Assembly (NCBI RefSeq): GCF_000499385.1
Contig: NW_013652802.1
Span: 62,001 to 126,000, forward strand
Direction: 5' to 3'
Length of the DNA: 64,000 bases
From: Eimeria necatrix
Lineage: Eukaryota > Apicomplexa > Conoidasida > Eucoccidiorida > Eimeriidae
Position 1 is the first letter of the stretch. Each line of letters starts with the position of its first letter. A program made the translations under genes and the position numbers. This document shows positions 35,306 through 46,700 of this stretch, piece by piece. The notes beneath the pieces are model-generated. The model ran no database searches. It had not been told where the DNA came from and worked only from the letters and a program-made list of their open reading frames with translations.

Positions 35306-38300
35306 CTACTGCTGATCCGTTTGCCGCCTCCTAAGCCTCCTGCGTCTGGGCATTGGATGAGCGCAGTAGTACACAAATGCTCTGTGCTGCAGAGACAGCA
35401 ATAGCAGACCTTTCTGTGAGTCTTTCTCCCGCAGCTGTAGCAGCCGCCACCGCTGCTGTGCAATATGCGGCTTCTGTGGCATCCACCGGGAAGGCGTCAT
35501 CCCCAACAGCTGCAAGAGCGGAGCAGCGTCAAGCCGTACCTCAGCTAAACCAGCAGAAGCAAACAGCAAGCAGTATTTAATCCCGTTGTCGTTGCTGCTG
35601 TTTCTGCTGCAAAGTGAGCCAGGGAAGACGTCAGGTGGGGTTGCTGTGATGATGAAGTTGAAGGCTGACGACGCCAAAGCTCTCTCCAAATCCCCAGGAG
35701 GCCCCAACTGCACAAGACAACGAGAGGGGGGAGGAGAAGCAAACGGAGAAACACCAACGGACAATGCATCTGCAGCAACATAAATAGTGCAGCGGTGGTG
35801 CTGCTCTTCGGCCTGTTGCTGCTGCTTCTTGTGAGTGGGTCCTGATGTCAAGAAGTAGTGAAAGTGAGTCCCCAGAAACTCAGGAGTGCATGACGCAGCC
35901 CGAATGGCTTCTTGCTGTATTGGTTTGTGCCGATGCAGCGCAACTGCCACCAGGGGGTGAAGAGGCTGCAGGAGCTCCTCCAAAGTACCAATGGGGACTG
36001 CTGCAGCAGCGCTTGCTGCTGCCGCCGCTGCTGCAGAGCCAGGCGCTGCTGCCCCTGCAGCAATCCACGGACTGTATATCACAGAAGCAGCAGTAGGAAG
36101 CGCCTCCCCTACATCTGGATACAATGCTGAATCATAGAGCTGTCGAAAAATTGTTGGCACCGTTATGCTCCTGACGGGACCCCCACCAGCAACCCCTGCT
36201 GCTGCAACTGCTGCTATTGTTGGTACTACGTCGGTATGCGCCTGCATCTCTTTCTTGTGCAACAGCAACAGTCGCTCTAGCGCATGCAGAGCGTGCCCCC
36301 CCGGAGAAAGATATGCTGCAACTGCAAGCCTGGCTAGGGCGATCACGTCGGCAGCAGCAAACAACAGTAGCAGTCCAACTGCTGCAGCTCCAGCTGCTGC
36401 TCCGCGCGGTGTCAGCAACCGCCGCGCCAACTTCTTCTGCCACAAGGCCATTCGCCGCAATTGCAGCAAAGTCGGACTTCTCTTCAGTGTCGCTTCGATG
36501 CATGCAAAAGAGGCGCGACGTAACTGCCTTGCGGCTGACGCGGCCTGTGGCGGTAGGCGTGCTGATACCGCATGCAGCAGTTGCAGCGCCCCCATTTCGC
36601 AGCAGCCGCTACTGCTGCTGCTTGCACTGCCGTTATGGCTACTGCTCGCGGCATCAGCACGCACAAAGCCAATCGCCTTTGCAGCACATCCGCCTGCTTT
36701 ACGTGCAGCAACGTCAGAGTAATTATTGCCTTTGCTACTGTTGTGACCGCTCTTGCTGCCACAGCAAGGGTAGTCCCCAAGCTTACTTTGCTCAAGCACA
36801 TCACGCATGGCCGGAGATACGTCGTCAAAAAAGGCGTCACTTTCTGTTGCTGCAAATGCAGAGCTGCGACGGCCCACAGCAGCAGCAGCACCAAACGTGG
36901 CTAACTCTGTGCTCGACACCTCTGTTGGGAAGATTTGTTGCAGCAGTGCTGCCCCTGCAGCTGCTCCACAGGCCGCCACTACAGTGCAGAAAGGCAACAG
37001 AAGCGGCACCAGCGCGTCCTTCTTTTCCTGTTGTTGCTGTTGTAGACTTACTTGGCCTTGCTGCTGCATTGTCAATAGCAGGCAGAAGGCTCCTGCAAGC
37101 CACGGGAAGCCGAAATCACAGCAAATAAACCAGGGGATGAAGGCATCGCTGCCTCCGTCTCCTTGCTCGCTCCTGATGCTGTCATTACTGCTGCTCTTCT
37201 CGCAATGGTTGTTGCTGCTGCTGGTGTTCACGCTACGGTCAGTGCCACTGCTACTTGCCCTTTGAGACTTCAAAGTGATGCCAGAATCTCCCGACATCGA
37301 ATGTTCGTTAGGGAGAAAGCAGCTGCCCTGTGCGCCCGTATTTTTTGGTATGTTTGTTTCGCGGTTGTTGCTGCTGCTGCCGCTGCAACTGTTGCTCTTC
37401 TTGCTTATTGCGTGATCAGAAAGTTGTAGCGCGCTATTCCGCCTCTTCCAGCAGAAACGGGGTACGCTCCAGCGGACTGATGCATGTTTTGGTACCAGAG
37501 TCCCGCCAAGACGCAACAACTTAGCCACCAGCTGTAACGGCAAAAGCAGTAACGGCAGAAGGGATAGCAGCCCAAAGGTAGTAAAAAGCATGCCTCCTGG
37601 CAGCTGCAACACATACTGATGGAGGCTGATGCGTCCCGTAGACGGGGAACCCTCTGCCTCTCGCTGCCACAGCAGCAGCCGCGTTGCCTTGTGCCAGCCA
37701 AAGCTGCTGCTGCTGCTTTGTGCAGCAACTGCTGAGGTGTCCATCCACTGGTGAGAAAGTAACAACTGCTGCAACGCTCGTTCTGCTGACAACAGTAGCG
37801 AAGCCTTGGCATGCTGCAGGCGCTGCATTAACGAGCAGTACACGTACACCATCAACTGTTGACATGGTAGCGTCTCATTCACAGCTAATGTCTCCAAAGC
37901 TGCAGCTCCTGCAGCGCCAAGCAACACACCTGTGGCAGCAGCGACAAACAGCAGCAACAGGAGCCGTGAGACTCGGCCCAACCTCTTCTTCAGGCAAGCA
38001 CTGCGGCTACAGCTGCCGTCACAGCTGCTGGTGCTGCTGTCACTGCACCTTGTGGCCCCAACAATCCTGGACTCATTAACCGGCAAGCGAAACGCGAGGT
38101 GCAGCAGCAATGGTACAAACGCGAAAATCAAGGAGGCATCTCCAGCAGCAGCCGCTGCACCTCCACACAGCATGCATCCAACTGCGCGCATGTAGTAAGG
38201 GAAAGACATATTAGCGCCGCTGGTGTTGTTGCCTTTGCCCCCGTCACTGCGAACAGGGAGCTTGCTGGATCTGCCGCTGTTGCAGTTGCTCTTGCTGCTG

Positions 38301-40087
38301 CTGCTGCTGCTGCTGCTAGATTTCGAAGGTAGGGCCTCCGAACAGGCACAGGCGCTGAGCTGTTCGCAGCCTTTGCTGTCCTTGCTGCTGCCTCTGCTTT
38401 TACATTGCAGCAATGAGCCGTCGCGCTCCTCAACTACGCAGCTGCTACAGTTGCTGCAGCTGCTGCTGCTCTCGCATTCTTCTCTGCTGTTGCTGATGGG
38501 ACGCATGTTGCCATTTCCGATTGGTGCAGCAGCCTCATCTCCCCTGAAATGAAGGAGCGCAGCACTCCTGGTTTTGCAGCTACTGCTGCCGTCGTTATTG
38601 TGGTTGCATGGGCTCTCAGACCTTTGGTCTGCAGGCCTGTTGCTGCTGCAGCTGCTTGTGCAGCTTTCTTCCGAACTGCACGCGGCGTTGTTTCTGCTGC
38701 TGCTGCTAATTAGCTGTTGCGCAGCAGTAACTCTGCTGCGATACAGGCACTTTAAGGCCGATGCGTGGAAAGCACACGCAGCAGCAACAGCAGCAGCAAC
38801 AAGAACATTTGAGGGAGAAACAGATGCGTGCAGCAAGAGCGGCGCCAAGCTCACTGCAGAAGCTGCAAAACAGCACGAAAAAAGACAACTGAATATAGAC
38901 TGGCGCCAGTCCCGAGCAACAGCAGTTCTGTGCCGGCGTCTCCTTTTATCTGCTCTGCGGAGCTCCCGTTCCATCCGACAACGTAAACTGTCGCATCCGG
39001 CCATCTTGCTGCTGCTACCGCTGTTGCCTCTGCTGCACCGGTTGACAATGCTACTGTCACTTTCCATGCTGTTGCTGCTGCCTTCACGCTCACGCCTTTT
39101 ATTTTGACGGCGATACTTAATAGAACGAGCCCTTACATTTGCCTCTGCTACTGCTTCCTGGGCCTGCGCAGCAGCTGCAGCGGCTGAAGCACACGAACGC
39201 CTAAGGGCTACGTAAGAAGCACCGATGATCAACAGAAGGACACACCTAGTGAGAAACAGATAGCTAAGACCCATTGGAATTTGAGCCACATATCGGACTC
39301 TCTTCCTGCTGTTGCTGCTTTCACCGCTGCTGCCGTTGTTGCTGGGACGAGGGCGGGGAGCAGGAGGCAAGAAAGAGACTCGCAACAATAGGCCCGGGAG
39401 AAAGTCGAAGATACGCCTCAGGCGGCTGTGCGGAGGCGGCAACAAAAAAGGTGGAAGTGAAGGCAACAGCAGCAAGCCCTTAGGCATGAGCAGGGGGGGT
39501 CCCCTCGGCAGCACAAGGAGGTGCTGCAGCAGACCATCCTGCAGCAGTGAGCTGGCGGTTGCCTTGCCTCGGCTGACCGCTGCAGCTGCTGCTGATGCTC
39601 CTGCTGCTACCATGTCCCTGACTACCCGACACAGCTGACTGATGCGCGCTGTTGCGGTCACTGCTGCCCCGCTGCTGCCCCGAAGTAACTCCACCGTAGC
39701 TGCAGCAGCTGCCGCAGCAGGCAAACGGAGACGATTGCAACTCTTGCTGCTGCACCGCGTAGTCCTAGGCCTTCCTCCATTGTCTGCAGAGCTAACTGAT
39801 TCAGCTGTTGCATTTTCTTGCTGCGGCGAAAGCTGCAGCTGCTGCTTCTGGGGTTCAGGAGCCGATGCAGTGGTGGGGAATAGACAGCTATATAGGCATT
39901 CGATTTCGCCTGCTGCTTCTTTTTCGGGAGGAAAAGGGTCAGCAAAGACGGCGGCGAGCAACAGCAGCACGACAGCAGCATCAAGAAGAAGCAGAAGCAC
40001 CGGCCCAAGGAAGGACCTCTTGCGCCATCTGTCACCTGCCGTTGCGACCTTTGCTCTCTTCATGCTTTTCCCTCCAGCATTTTCCAT
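35306..40087 (-). CDS. Multi-membrane protein resembling GT22 mannosyltransferases (ALG12-like)
   Basis: One 1,593-codon frame from ATG 40,087. It has many hydrophobic spans, the first at about residues 28-48 (VLLLLLDAAVVLLLLAAVF), separated by hydrophilic Ser/Asn/Gly/Arg inserts encoded by CAG-type triplets. Three stretches follow the order of the GT22 family (ALG9/ALG12/PIG-B), in particular ALG12: RISLHQYVLQLPGGMLFTTF near 830, matching the conserved W..SP..WYF...LPR segment; a span before KKDALVPLLLPF, matching the HKE.RF..P region; and YLSPGGHALHALERLL near 1,255 followed by AHTDVVP, matching NYPGG.AL..L and HIDV. The N-terminal acidic loop (DPFPPEKEAAGE) could replace the usual PDE motif. 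An ER dolichol-phosphate-mannose-dependent mannosyltransferase is therefore suggested. Residues expected to be catalytic are not strictly conserved, and the protein is about three times the usual length because of the inserts. Confidence 0.45.
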   Translation of the reverse strand: MENAGGKSMKRAKVATAGDRWRKRSFLGPVLLLLLDAAVVLLLLAAVFADPFPPEKEAAGEIECLYSCLFPTTASAPEPQKQQLQLSPQQENATAESVSSADNGGRPRTTRCSSKSCNRLRLPAAAAAAATVELLRGSSGAAVTATARISQLCRVVRDMVAAGASAAAAAVSRGKATASSLLQDGLLQHLLVLPRGPPLLMPKGLLLLPSLPPFLLPPPHSRLRRIFDFLPGLLLRVSFLPPAPRPRPSNNGSSGESSNSRKRVRYVAQIPMGLSYLFLTRCVLLLIIGASYVALRRSCASAAAAAAQAQEAVAEANVRARSIKYRRQNKRREREGSSNSMESDSSIVNRCSRGNSGSSSKMAGCDSLRCRMERELRRADKRRRRHRTAVARDWRQSIFSCLFSCCFAASAVSLAPLLLHASVSPSNVLVAAAVAAACAFHASALKCLYRSRVTAAQQLISSSSRNNAACSSEESCTSSCSSNRPADQRSESPCNHNNDGSSSCKTRSAALLHFRGDEAAAPIGNGNMRPISNSREECESSSSCSNCSSCVVEERDGSLLQCKSRGSSKDSKGCEQLSACACSEALPSKSSSSSSSSSKSNCNSGRSSKLPVRSDGGKGNNTSGANMSFPYYMRAVGCMLCGGAAAAAGDASLIFAFVPLLLHLAFRLPVNESRIVGATRCSDSSTSSCDGSCSRSACLKKRLGRVSRLLLLLFVAAATGVLLGAAGAAALETLAVNETLPCQQLMVYVYCSLMQRLQHAKASLLLSAERALQQLLLSHQWMDTSAVAAQSSSSSFGWHKATRLLLWQREAEGSPSTGRISLHQYVLQLPGGMLFTTFGLLSLLPLLLLPLQLVAKLLRLGGTLVPKHASVRWSVPRFCWKRRNSALQLSDHAISKKSNSCSGSSSNNRETNIPKNTGAQGSCFLPNEHSMSGDSGITLKSQRASSSGTDRSVNTSSSNNHCEKSSSNDSIRSEQGDGGSDAFIPWFICCDFGFPWLAGAFCLLLTMQQQGQVSLQQQQQEKKDALVPLLLPFCTVVAACGAAAGAALLQQIFPTEVSSTELATFGAAAAVGRRSSAFAATESDAFFDDVSPAMRDVLEQSKLGDYPCCGSKSGHNSSKGNNYSDVAARKAGGCAAKAIGFVRADAASSSHNGSASSSSSGCCEMGALQLLHAVSARLPPQAASAARQLRRASFACIEATLKRSPTLLQLRRMALWQKKLARRLLTPRGAAAGAAAVGLLLLFAAADVIALARLAVAAYLSPGGHALHALERLLLLHKKEMQAHTDVVPTIAAVAAAGVAGGGPVRSITVPTIFRQLYDSALYPDVGEALPTAASVIYSPWIAAGAAAPGSAAAAAAASAAAAVPIGTLEELLQPLHPLVAVALHRHKPIQQEAIRAASCTPEFLGTHFHYFLTSGPTHKKQQQQAEEQHHRCTIYVAADALSVGVSPFASPPPSRCLVQLGPPGDLERALASSAFNFIITATPPDVFPGSLCSRNSSNDNGIKYCLLFASAGLAEVRLDAAPLLQLLGMTPSRWMPQKPHIAQQRWRLLQLREKDSQKGLLLLSLQHRAFVYYCAHPMPRRRRLRRRQTDQQ
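38286..38320. repeat. CTG/GCT trinucleotide microsatellite (poly-Ser in the minus-strand gene)
   Basis: A nearly pure GCT run read on the minus strand in the AGC phase gives a run of serine in the GT22-like gene. It shows the same triplet giving Ser here, Gln at 18.9 kb and Cys at 43.5 kb. Confidence 0.8.
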
Positions 40088-40327
40088 AGGCCTTTGCTGC
40101 AGCTGCTGTGATTGCTGCTCTGGCTACTAACGTTGCCAGGGCTGATACTGCTGAAGCGGCGGTTGCTGCATACACTTGCAGCTAACGTTGTTCGCATCAG
40201 GGAATAGGTGAGGCTGCAGTGGCATTTCCTGTAGCACTATTTCGTCAAGCCAATCTCGTCAAGCCCTTGTTAACAGAAGGTGATTCTACACCAAGAAATA
40301 AACAGAGAATGGGGATGCATGTAGCAG

Positions 40328-40600
40328 CTATCCAGGCACTGCAGCCAGATGAAAGCATGAAGTAGCAACCGCAGTAGCAGCAGCATACTCAGTTCCCCTC
40401 GCCCAAGCTGCTTGTTGAGAGGTTCGTGCTGCTGCTCCCTTATAAACAGGAATTACTTCAGGGTGACTGTGCGCCCACAATAGCCATGAATCGTCATTCT
40501 TGTGTCTAGCAGCCAGAAGTACACAGGGCCTCGTCCTGCATGCGATGCAGCTGCGCAACGGCAACAGCACCAACACCACCCCCAGACAGCGACACTTCAT
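40328..40600 (-). CDS. Possible small secreted protein
   Basis: A 90-codon ATG frame that begins with a signal-peptide-like segment (MKCRCLGVVLVLLPLRSCIA) followed by a mixed, non-repetitive sequence (LLAARHKNDDSWLLWAHSHP) and an Ala/Thr-rich tail. It lies upstream of the GT22-like gene on the same strand and faces the SAC3-domain gene across about 350 bp. There is no homology that I recognise, and no intron. It could equally be part of a 5' leader or chance; the balanced composition of the middle portion and the clear hydrophobic start are the only support. Confidence 0.25.
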   Translation of the reverse strand: MKCRCLGVVLVLLPLRSCIACRTRPCVLLAARHKNDDSWLLWAHSHPEVIPVYKGAAARTSQQAAWARGTEYAAATAVATSCFHLAAVPG

Positions 40601-40949
40601 CGTTATTTCGTTGCTTTTATTTCTCTTTTCGAGATAAATGAAGCAAACACACATAACACAAGCTTTGAGCTGGAAGCCCACGGCCAAGGGAATTGTCTTA
40701 CGGAGGAATCAGCAGCGGCATGTTGTTGTTGCCTCTGTAGAAGGCAGCGCAGAACGGCCTCACCTGTTGAGCAGATGACACCTGAAAATGCAGCTCCTAC
40801 ATCGAATGGCCTTAAAGTGCCTGCATGATTGCTGCTGCGCTTGGTCACCCGCTCAGGGTCACCTCTGGCGACCATTGTAGCTTACGGTATTACCATTACC
40901 TGAACTACTCTTCATATTGTTTCGCAGTGGATTTCCCACAGAAGCAGTG

Positions 40950-43603
40950 ATGTCAATAACAACAGAAGAAACATCCATGGGGGATGAACATCGCAGAAGA
41001 GATCAGTCTGCAGCTCCAACGGGAGCAGCTACGGAGCCAGAGACAACAGCGGCAAGAGAACAAGCAACAGGTGTTTCTGATACTGTTGCTTCCGCTACTA
41101 GTTGCAGTTGCGGCAGCTGCCGGTTTCCTGCACGCCACTATTTCTGCGGTCCCTCTGAATCCTCATTCCGACGTGCAATTCAGCCCAGCCCTCTCGAAGC
41201 CCCTCCCCGGCGCTGTCTCGTGCAGCAGTTTGTCCGCTGCGGTTACTGCACCGGCAGCAGTCATGGGAAGAAGGGATCTCTCGTTCTTCGTGAACTCTTG
41301 CCCATAGAGGCTCTCACGGAGTTAAGCGGGTACCTCCTGGGCAATTTATTGACCTCCCTTGTCTTCCCTTTTTGTGTGTCCGATGCAGAGCCCTGTTGTT
41401 CTTTTCTCAGAAGCAGTAACAAAAGCAGCAGCCACAACAGCAATACAAGCGCCTGTGAGTGCACTGTCCTGTTGCGCCAGCAGCGTAAGGGATTCGTTTT
41501 CATTGCAGACAGACTGAGAGCGCAGCGGCAGGGTCTGCTACTGCACATGCAGCGGTGCGAGCATACGAAGCAGAACCAGCAGCAGCAGAATTTGACGCCT
41601 GCACTAGTAGTGTCCCAGTTATTCCGCAGTATCCGCTTTATGTTGTTCGCGGAGGTGTTCTGGGGAGGGCGTCTCTACCACACAGAAGCAAAGGACGGAT
41701 ACAGCTGCAGTTGCTGCAGCAGTTGCTTCACTTGTGGGAAGCCAGCCCTGCAGAAGCTGCAGCAACTGTATGCAACGCCAGCTGTGTGCAGGAGCACTGT
41801 AGAAATAGCCAGCGTCTGCAGCAGACAACAAAATGAGGCAGAGACCGCGCAAAGGGCTGCTTCCTTCCCCGCAAGCCTGAACCGCCTACTCCTTAGCGGA
41901 ACTTTCTCTTCGATGCTGCAGCAGCTGCAACAAGTGGCCAGCGCAGTGACAGGAAAGCAGATTCAGCAGCCAGTAGCACAACGGCAGCACTTTGCTGCAC
42001 TATTGCAGGCGCTGCAGATGGACGCTGCAAGCTTAGATGAACTTTTCGCTGCCCTGATGCTTTATGAGCTGCTTCTGCCCCCACTGCAACAACAGCAGCA
42101 GCAGCAGGTGTTTCTGCTTCAGCGGTTGATGCTCCTTGTGGGCAAAGATGGATGGAAGCAACTGCGCCTCTGCCGCTTAGCCCTTCGACTCATCTCCGAA
42201 GGTGGGCGCTTTCCCGCAATTCGGTCGCTTCAGTTTCTAAGTAGCTGCTGGTGTGCGTGTGGGTGGCAAGACGAGTCTGAAGCTCCGCATGACCGACTCT
42301 CTTGACTGCGTCACTGGCTGCATGCGGCCTAGTGGTGATCCTTCTCATCGCCGCCTTATGTTTTTCTCTCTCTTTCCGTCTCGTGCTCGCATCTTGCTGC
42401 CGTCTGCTGCGTGTTCAGGTTGTCTGTATGTTTCTGTGACTTGCATTGCTCCCCGTATGTTTCTGTTCGTCTGCCTGACAATTGTTGTGCAAAACCAATC
42501 TCTCGTACGCCACTTTTTCGTTCCTTGCGTACTTAGTGCCAGGGCAGCGCGCTTGCTTAGCCCTTTGCCCTGCGATGCAGGAAGCGTCTGCCCCCGTATT
42601 TGCAGTGCCGAAGACGCTTCTGGAGTAAGGCATCCAGCGATGTCTAAATTTTGCTTCTCTTGCATCTCATGCTGCTTCTGTGGCTGCCGCAGCATCGCTT
42701 GGGAATATATGCAGGGTACTGCGCACATCGGCCCGGCTTCCCTTTCTGCTACAGGCTGCAGTATACAGGCACCTGGATGCGCTTCGGGCTAGTGCTATCG
42801 CCGCCGTGGTTGCTGCAGCACCTTTAGGGGGGCACAGCGTGTCCCTGCAGCGTCTCGCTGCTCTCCTTGGCTGTTCTGTTAGCTCTGCTCTGCAATTGTG
42901 CCTTCAGCTTCCGCTTCAACGGCGGCTGTCTCAGCGGGACCAGCAGCCAGGGCAAAAGGGGCAGGTAGCCAACCTACGCTTTTCTCGTCGCGGGGAGATT
43001 AACTATGTATTTTGTAATCGCGTGGGCAATGCTTCGCTAGTGACTAGTGATCCACAGCTTCTGGATCTGCTGAAGTTCAGCAAGGTGCCTTATGGCGACG
43101 ACTGGCTGCGCACGCAGCCTCCTAAAGACACACTACAGGTAGCACCCCACAACCGTACAGAGCTCCGGGAACTGATGCTGCACGGAAATTGCCAACAGTA
43201 ACGAAGACAAGAACTGCAATCGCGCCAATTGCAGCAACACTGGAAGCCGGCATACCCACGTCCTGGGGAGGCGTGCAGCTATTGGCAAAGAATGATCATA
43301 GTTCGTGCAGTTCAACCCAGTGCGAGTACACCACGCCCCATGCAGCAAGCTATTGCTGCAGCAGCGTCCCTGCCATTGCAGCGGAGCTGCACTCAAACCA
43401 TTGAGGGCTTTTGGCTGGCTTTCAACTACAGAGTGCTGCGGCCCCTTTGGGCTGCCCTTGAATTGCTGTCGAGGGTAGAGCTTCGTTTGGGCTACCGCCG
43501 CTGCTGTTGCTGCTGTTGCCGCCCTTTCTGCTGCTTGGACTACTGCAGCTTCCGGTGCTGTGCTTCAAAAGCTCGTCAGTCCAAACATGCTCTCCAGTTA
43601 TAG
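40950..43603 (+). CDS. SAC3/GANP-domain protein (TREX-2-like mRNA export factor)
   Basis: Three exons, 40950-42250, 42715-43138 and 43235-43603, phase-consistent (2, then 0), give 697 residues. SAC3/GANP signatures in order: RCLVQQFVRCGY and LRELLPIEALTELSGYLL (the R.F.RS and L..T..YL region), then FVFIADRLRAQRQGLLLH near 185-202, the family's F..DR.RAIRQD motif, then helices LRLCRLALRLISEGGRFPAI and, across the intron, ARLPFLLQAAVYRHLDALRA and a winged-helix-like PLGGHSVSLQRLAALLGCSV. Yeast SAC3 scaffolds TREX-2 at the nuclear pore; the same broad role is inferred. The first intron (464 bp) is a strongly pyrimidine-rich tract. The second intron removes an in-frame TAA at 43,199. The start is the first ATG; an acceptor-like TTTCGCAG at 40,927 leaves room for an upstream exon. 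A Cys run near the C terminus is CTG-repeat coded. Confidence 0.7.
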
Positions 43604-43709
43604 GGTCTCGAGCAAGACGTGAAGGTTCCGTCTGAGACTGCGGCATCTGCATGAGCACGAGTCACAGACACGCAGTCCATGCTGCTGCTGCAGTTGCTGC
43701 ATGCAGTGC

Positions 43710-46700
43710 TCAGAAGTTTTTCACGCTTCCGCAGCGGCAGCGACTGCTAGAGGCAAACAAACAGACCTGCGACACCGCCAACTGCTTGGGCATGTGGGAC
43801 TTTTCGAGGTGAAGTGAAGGGTGGCGTACGGCATACATCTGCATTGCCGTTCTCACAGAGAAAAGCCGGAAATGTACAGGGATACAGAAAGGGGCAAGGA
43901 GTTGAAAAAACGAAGAACGAAACGGAAACAGCGACAGTAACGGGGTGAACAAGGAGAAAACAGGACTGGCTGGAAAGGGCACCAGAAGAGACGCTGAACC
44001 CGGCAGAAGTATGCAAACGGGGGAAAATACGGTGGCAGAATCGAAACACTGAGTCGAAGCCACAAACACAAATGGGAACAACGAGATGGATACCGACCCG
44101 GTTAAGGCCAGGCACACTCCGCCAGGAAAAAGTGGCAACGAAGACGCATACATCCATATGTACAAATAACACAACAAAACATGCGAACAAAGAAAGGAGA
44201 CAGCACTGAAAGGGGGCCTAAACTCATCAAGGTGAATACTCAATTTTTTAGCGCTGATTGTTACCGTGTGCAAGGCGGACGGCAGGGGAGCCTCCAGCCC
44301 TTTGGGTATCCGTTCCCACTGGCAGCTAAGAGGGTTGTAGAAGGCCCTAACTAAGGTGTCTCCCCGCGTATCTTGCGCGGTGACCCTGTCGTGAACCCTA
44401 AAGCAAGGACAAAGAACTCAATAGGGAGTAGGGCAATTGTTCAAATTTTTACGGGGAGTGACAGCGCGTCTGCGCGAGCCCACAGCCAAAGCTTGATGGG
44501 TGCATATACTTAACAGCTGGGGGAACCGAAGTATACTTGTCCAAGGGCAGTGGCTAGGGACACTGGGATTGGGGCTAACGGTTCATGGCGAAGGTTTAGG
44601 GTTTGTGCTGGCGATCTCTCTTACCCATAACACTCCTCAGCCTCACGCGCCTTGGGGTACGCCACTGAGAAGTAGGCAATCGTGAGGAAGGCGCATAAGA
44701 TGACGGGCGCCTGAAAGAGAGAAAATCCCAAATACTGCACTTGGACGCTGTCTCCTGAGAGTTAGCCGTGAAAATCGGCCATAGTTAGATTCGGTTAGGA
44801 TTTGGGCTCCTTTGCAGACAAACTAACAAACAGAGCCAAGAGAACAAGCAGGCAGCGACAAGCAGAAGACAGGGACGAAGAAAAAGGCCAACAAGAGTAA
44901 GGAGGTCACAATAGCTGACAAGAGCAGACGCAAATACAGAAAGGACAGGCCAGTTGATGAAGGGAAACCAGGTCGAAGATCGGACACAGACAGACATGAA
45001 AACGGGGACAGAAAACAGGTGGAACACAGAAATTTGACAGGAGAGGAATAGTCTTCTCCGCGTTCTAACACCCAGAACTACCTCTAAGGCATATTAATGC
45101 ACGACGGAATAGGGCAAGCAACAACAACAAGGTCCTAGCGGTGCTTAACTACAAGATAAGTCTTAACGCACGACTCCTGGGGTATCGTCCACGGGAACGT
45201 CATTGCGTTGTTCTGCTGCGTATCTTTGGTATCTTTCCCTCCTAAGCGCTGCAGCAGGACAGAGATACAAGTGAAGAGCAAAAGAAATCAAAACAACAAG
45301 CCCAAACCGGCAATGCAATGAAACGAAGGAACAGTCGGTAAGCTGTGTCAAAATGTTACCGAGAAAACGCCACACACAAGCGGATCCAAACATACTTCTA
45401 GACACCTCTTGCGGCGACACCAACTAGAGACCTCGCTTCCTAACAACCCAGGCAAGCAACTCACTTCGCTGCTCCTCCGTCTCTTCTTCCCAGACTGCTT
45501 CACCCATAGCCCCTACACCTCTGGTGCTGCAGCGCATTTCACGTTGCAGTGCTATCGTACATGAGCAGATGTGCAAAGTAGACAGCAAGTCTTGCCCCGT
45601 CCCTCAATGTCGCTATGTGGCGACTACCTCCTCGTAGAAGCACCACTGTGGTAGGCAAATACATTTCTAAAATTTTCATTTATAACATTCAATGCTGCGA
45701 TAAATGCTGCAATGAATAGGAGGAAAGAGGAGGCCTAGTTTTACCCTTCACATTGCCTGTCGTAATGGCTACGGGTAAACGGCTGGGAGAGAACATCATA
45801 AGCCGCTCTTATCTCATTGAAGCGCATTGCTGCCTGAACACAAGCAGCTCAAACCGTAGGCCACTGGGTTTAAGCGGCCAGCACAGGTGGCGAAAAAGTA
45901 AACACACAAAACAAAAAAGGGAAGAAGGGAGAGAAAGAAATACGTACGTACGATGCACAGACACACGCACACATATACACAAGAAGAGGTGATCCTTACT
46001 TAACAAAGACCCAAACAGACGCTAGAAAGAAATCGAAGCTCAAAGATGGCAGGAAAAAGGGGATGAACGCGATAAATATACACGCACGGACGAAAAGCAA
46101 CAGGCACATCGAGGAAAGTCAACAATGAGAGAACTACAAGGATTAACCAAAGCTCGGAAGGCAGCAAGGTAAAAAATAAATGCAAGACCAGAAACAGCCA
46201 TACACACTATAAAACCCAAATAGACACAGGCAGTGACGACGGTGAAGAGAGGCAAACGAGCAGCGCGGCAAGGCTAAACGCGTGGCATTGTTTGATACCC
46301 AAAAGAAGAAGACAGTAATTACAAATAGAGGAAACACTGAAACGGCAACAGTGAGTGCTGTTCCATTACTTTACGGGAACAGTTGTTGCGAGCCAACAAC
46401 AACAGCATCAGCGGCAGCACCAGCAGGAGCGCCAACAGCAATAACAAAAGGCAACAAACGGCACATGGAAAGAAACAAAAGCAGGAGAATCGGCAGGAGC
46501 AGCGTCAGCAGATAAGCCGTGGCTATCTAACATTAGGGTCGTCTCTGTTCCTGTCTGGATGTAATTTGAGGGCCAGTGCCACATAGGCCTGAAAGTTAAA
46601 AACCACAAAATACGGAAAATGCGTTAAGTAGCAAACCAACGCATACACAAGCACGGAAAGAAACAGCGTATGGAAGTGACACTGAGACACTGTCCTGCAC

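Noticed and set aside
36165..39107. Several plus-strand frames of 100-300 codons opposite the GT22-like gene
   Set aside because: Open only because of triplet repeats; composition is Cys/Leu/Arg or Ala-rich without conserved motifs, while the minus frame shows ordered membrane spans.
44595..44606. GGTTTAGGGTTT, similar to telomere repeat units
   Set aside because: Only one and a half units; it falls inside an intron next to a consensus donor and is not a telomeric array.
43747..45027. Minus-strand Phe/Leu/Cys/Ser-rich frames resembling membrane proteins
   Set aside because: They are translations of intronic pyrimidine tracts of the J-domain gene, and the phase-matched exons lie between them.
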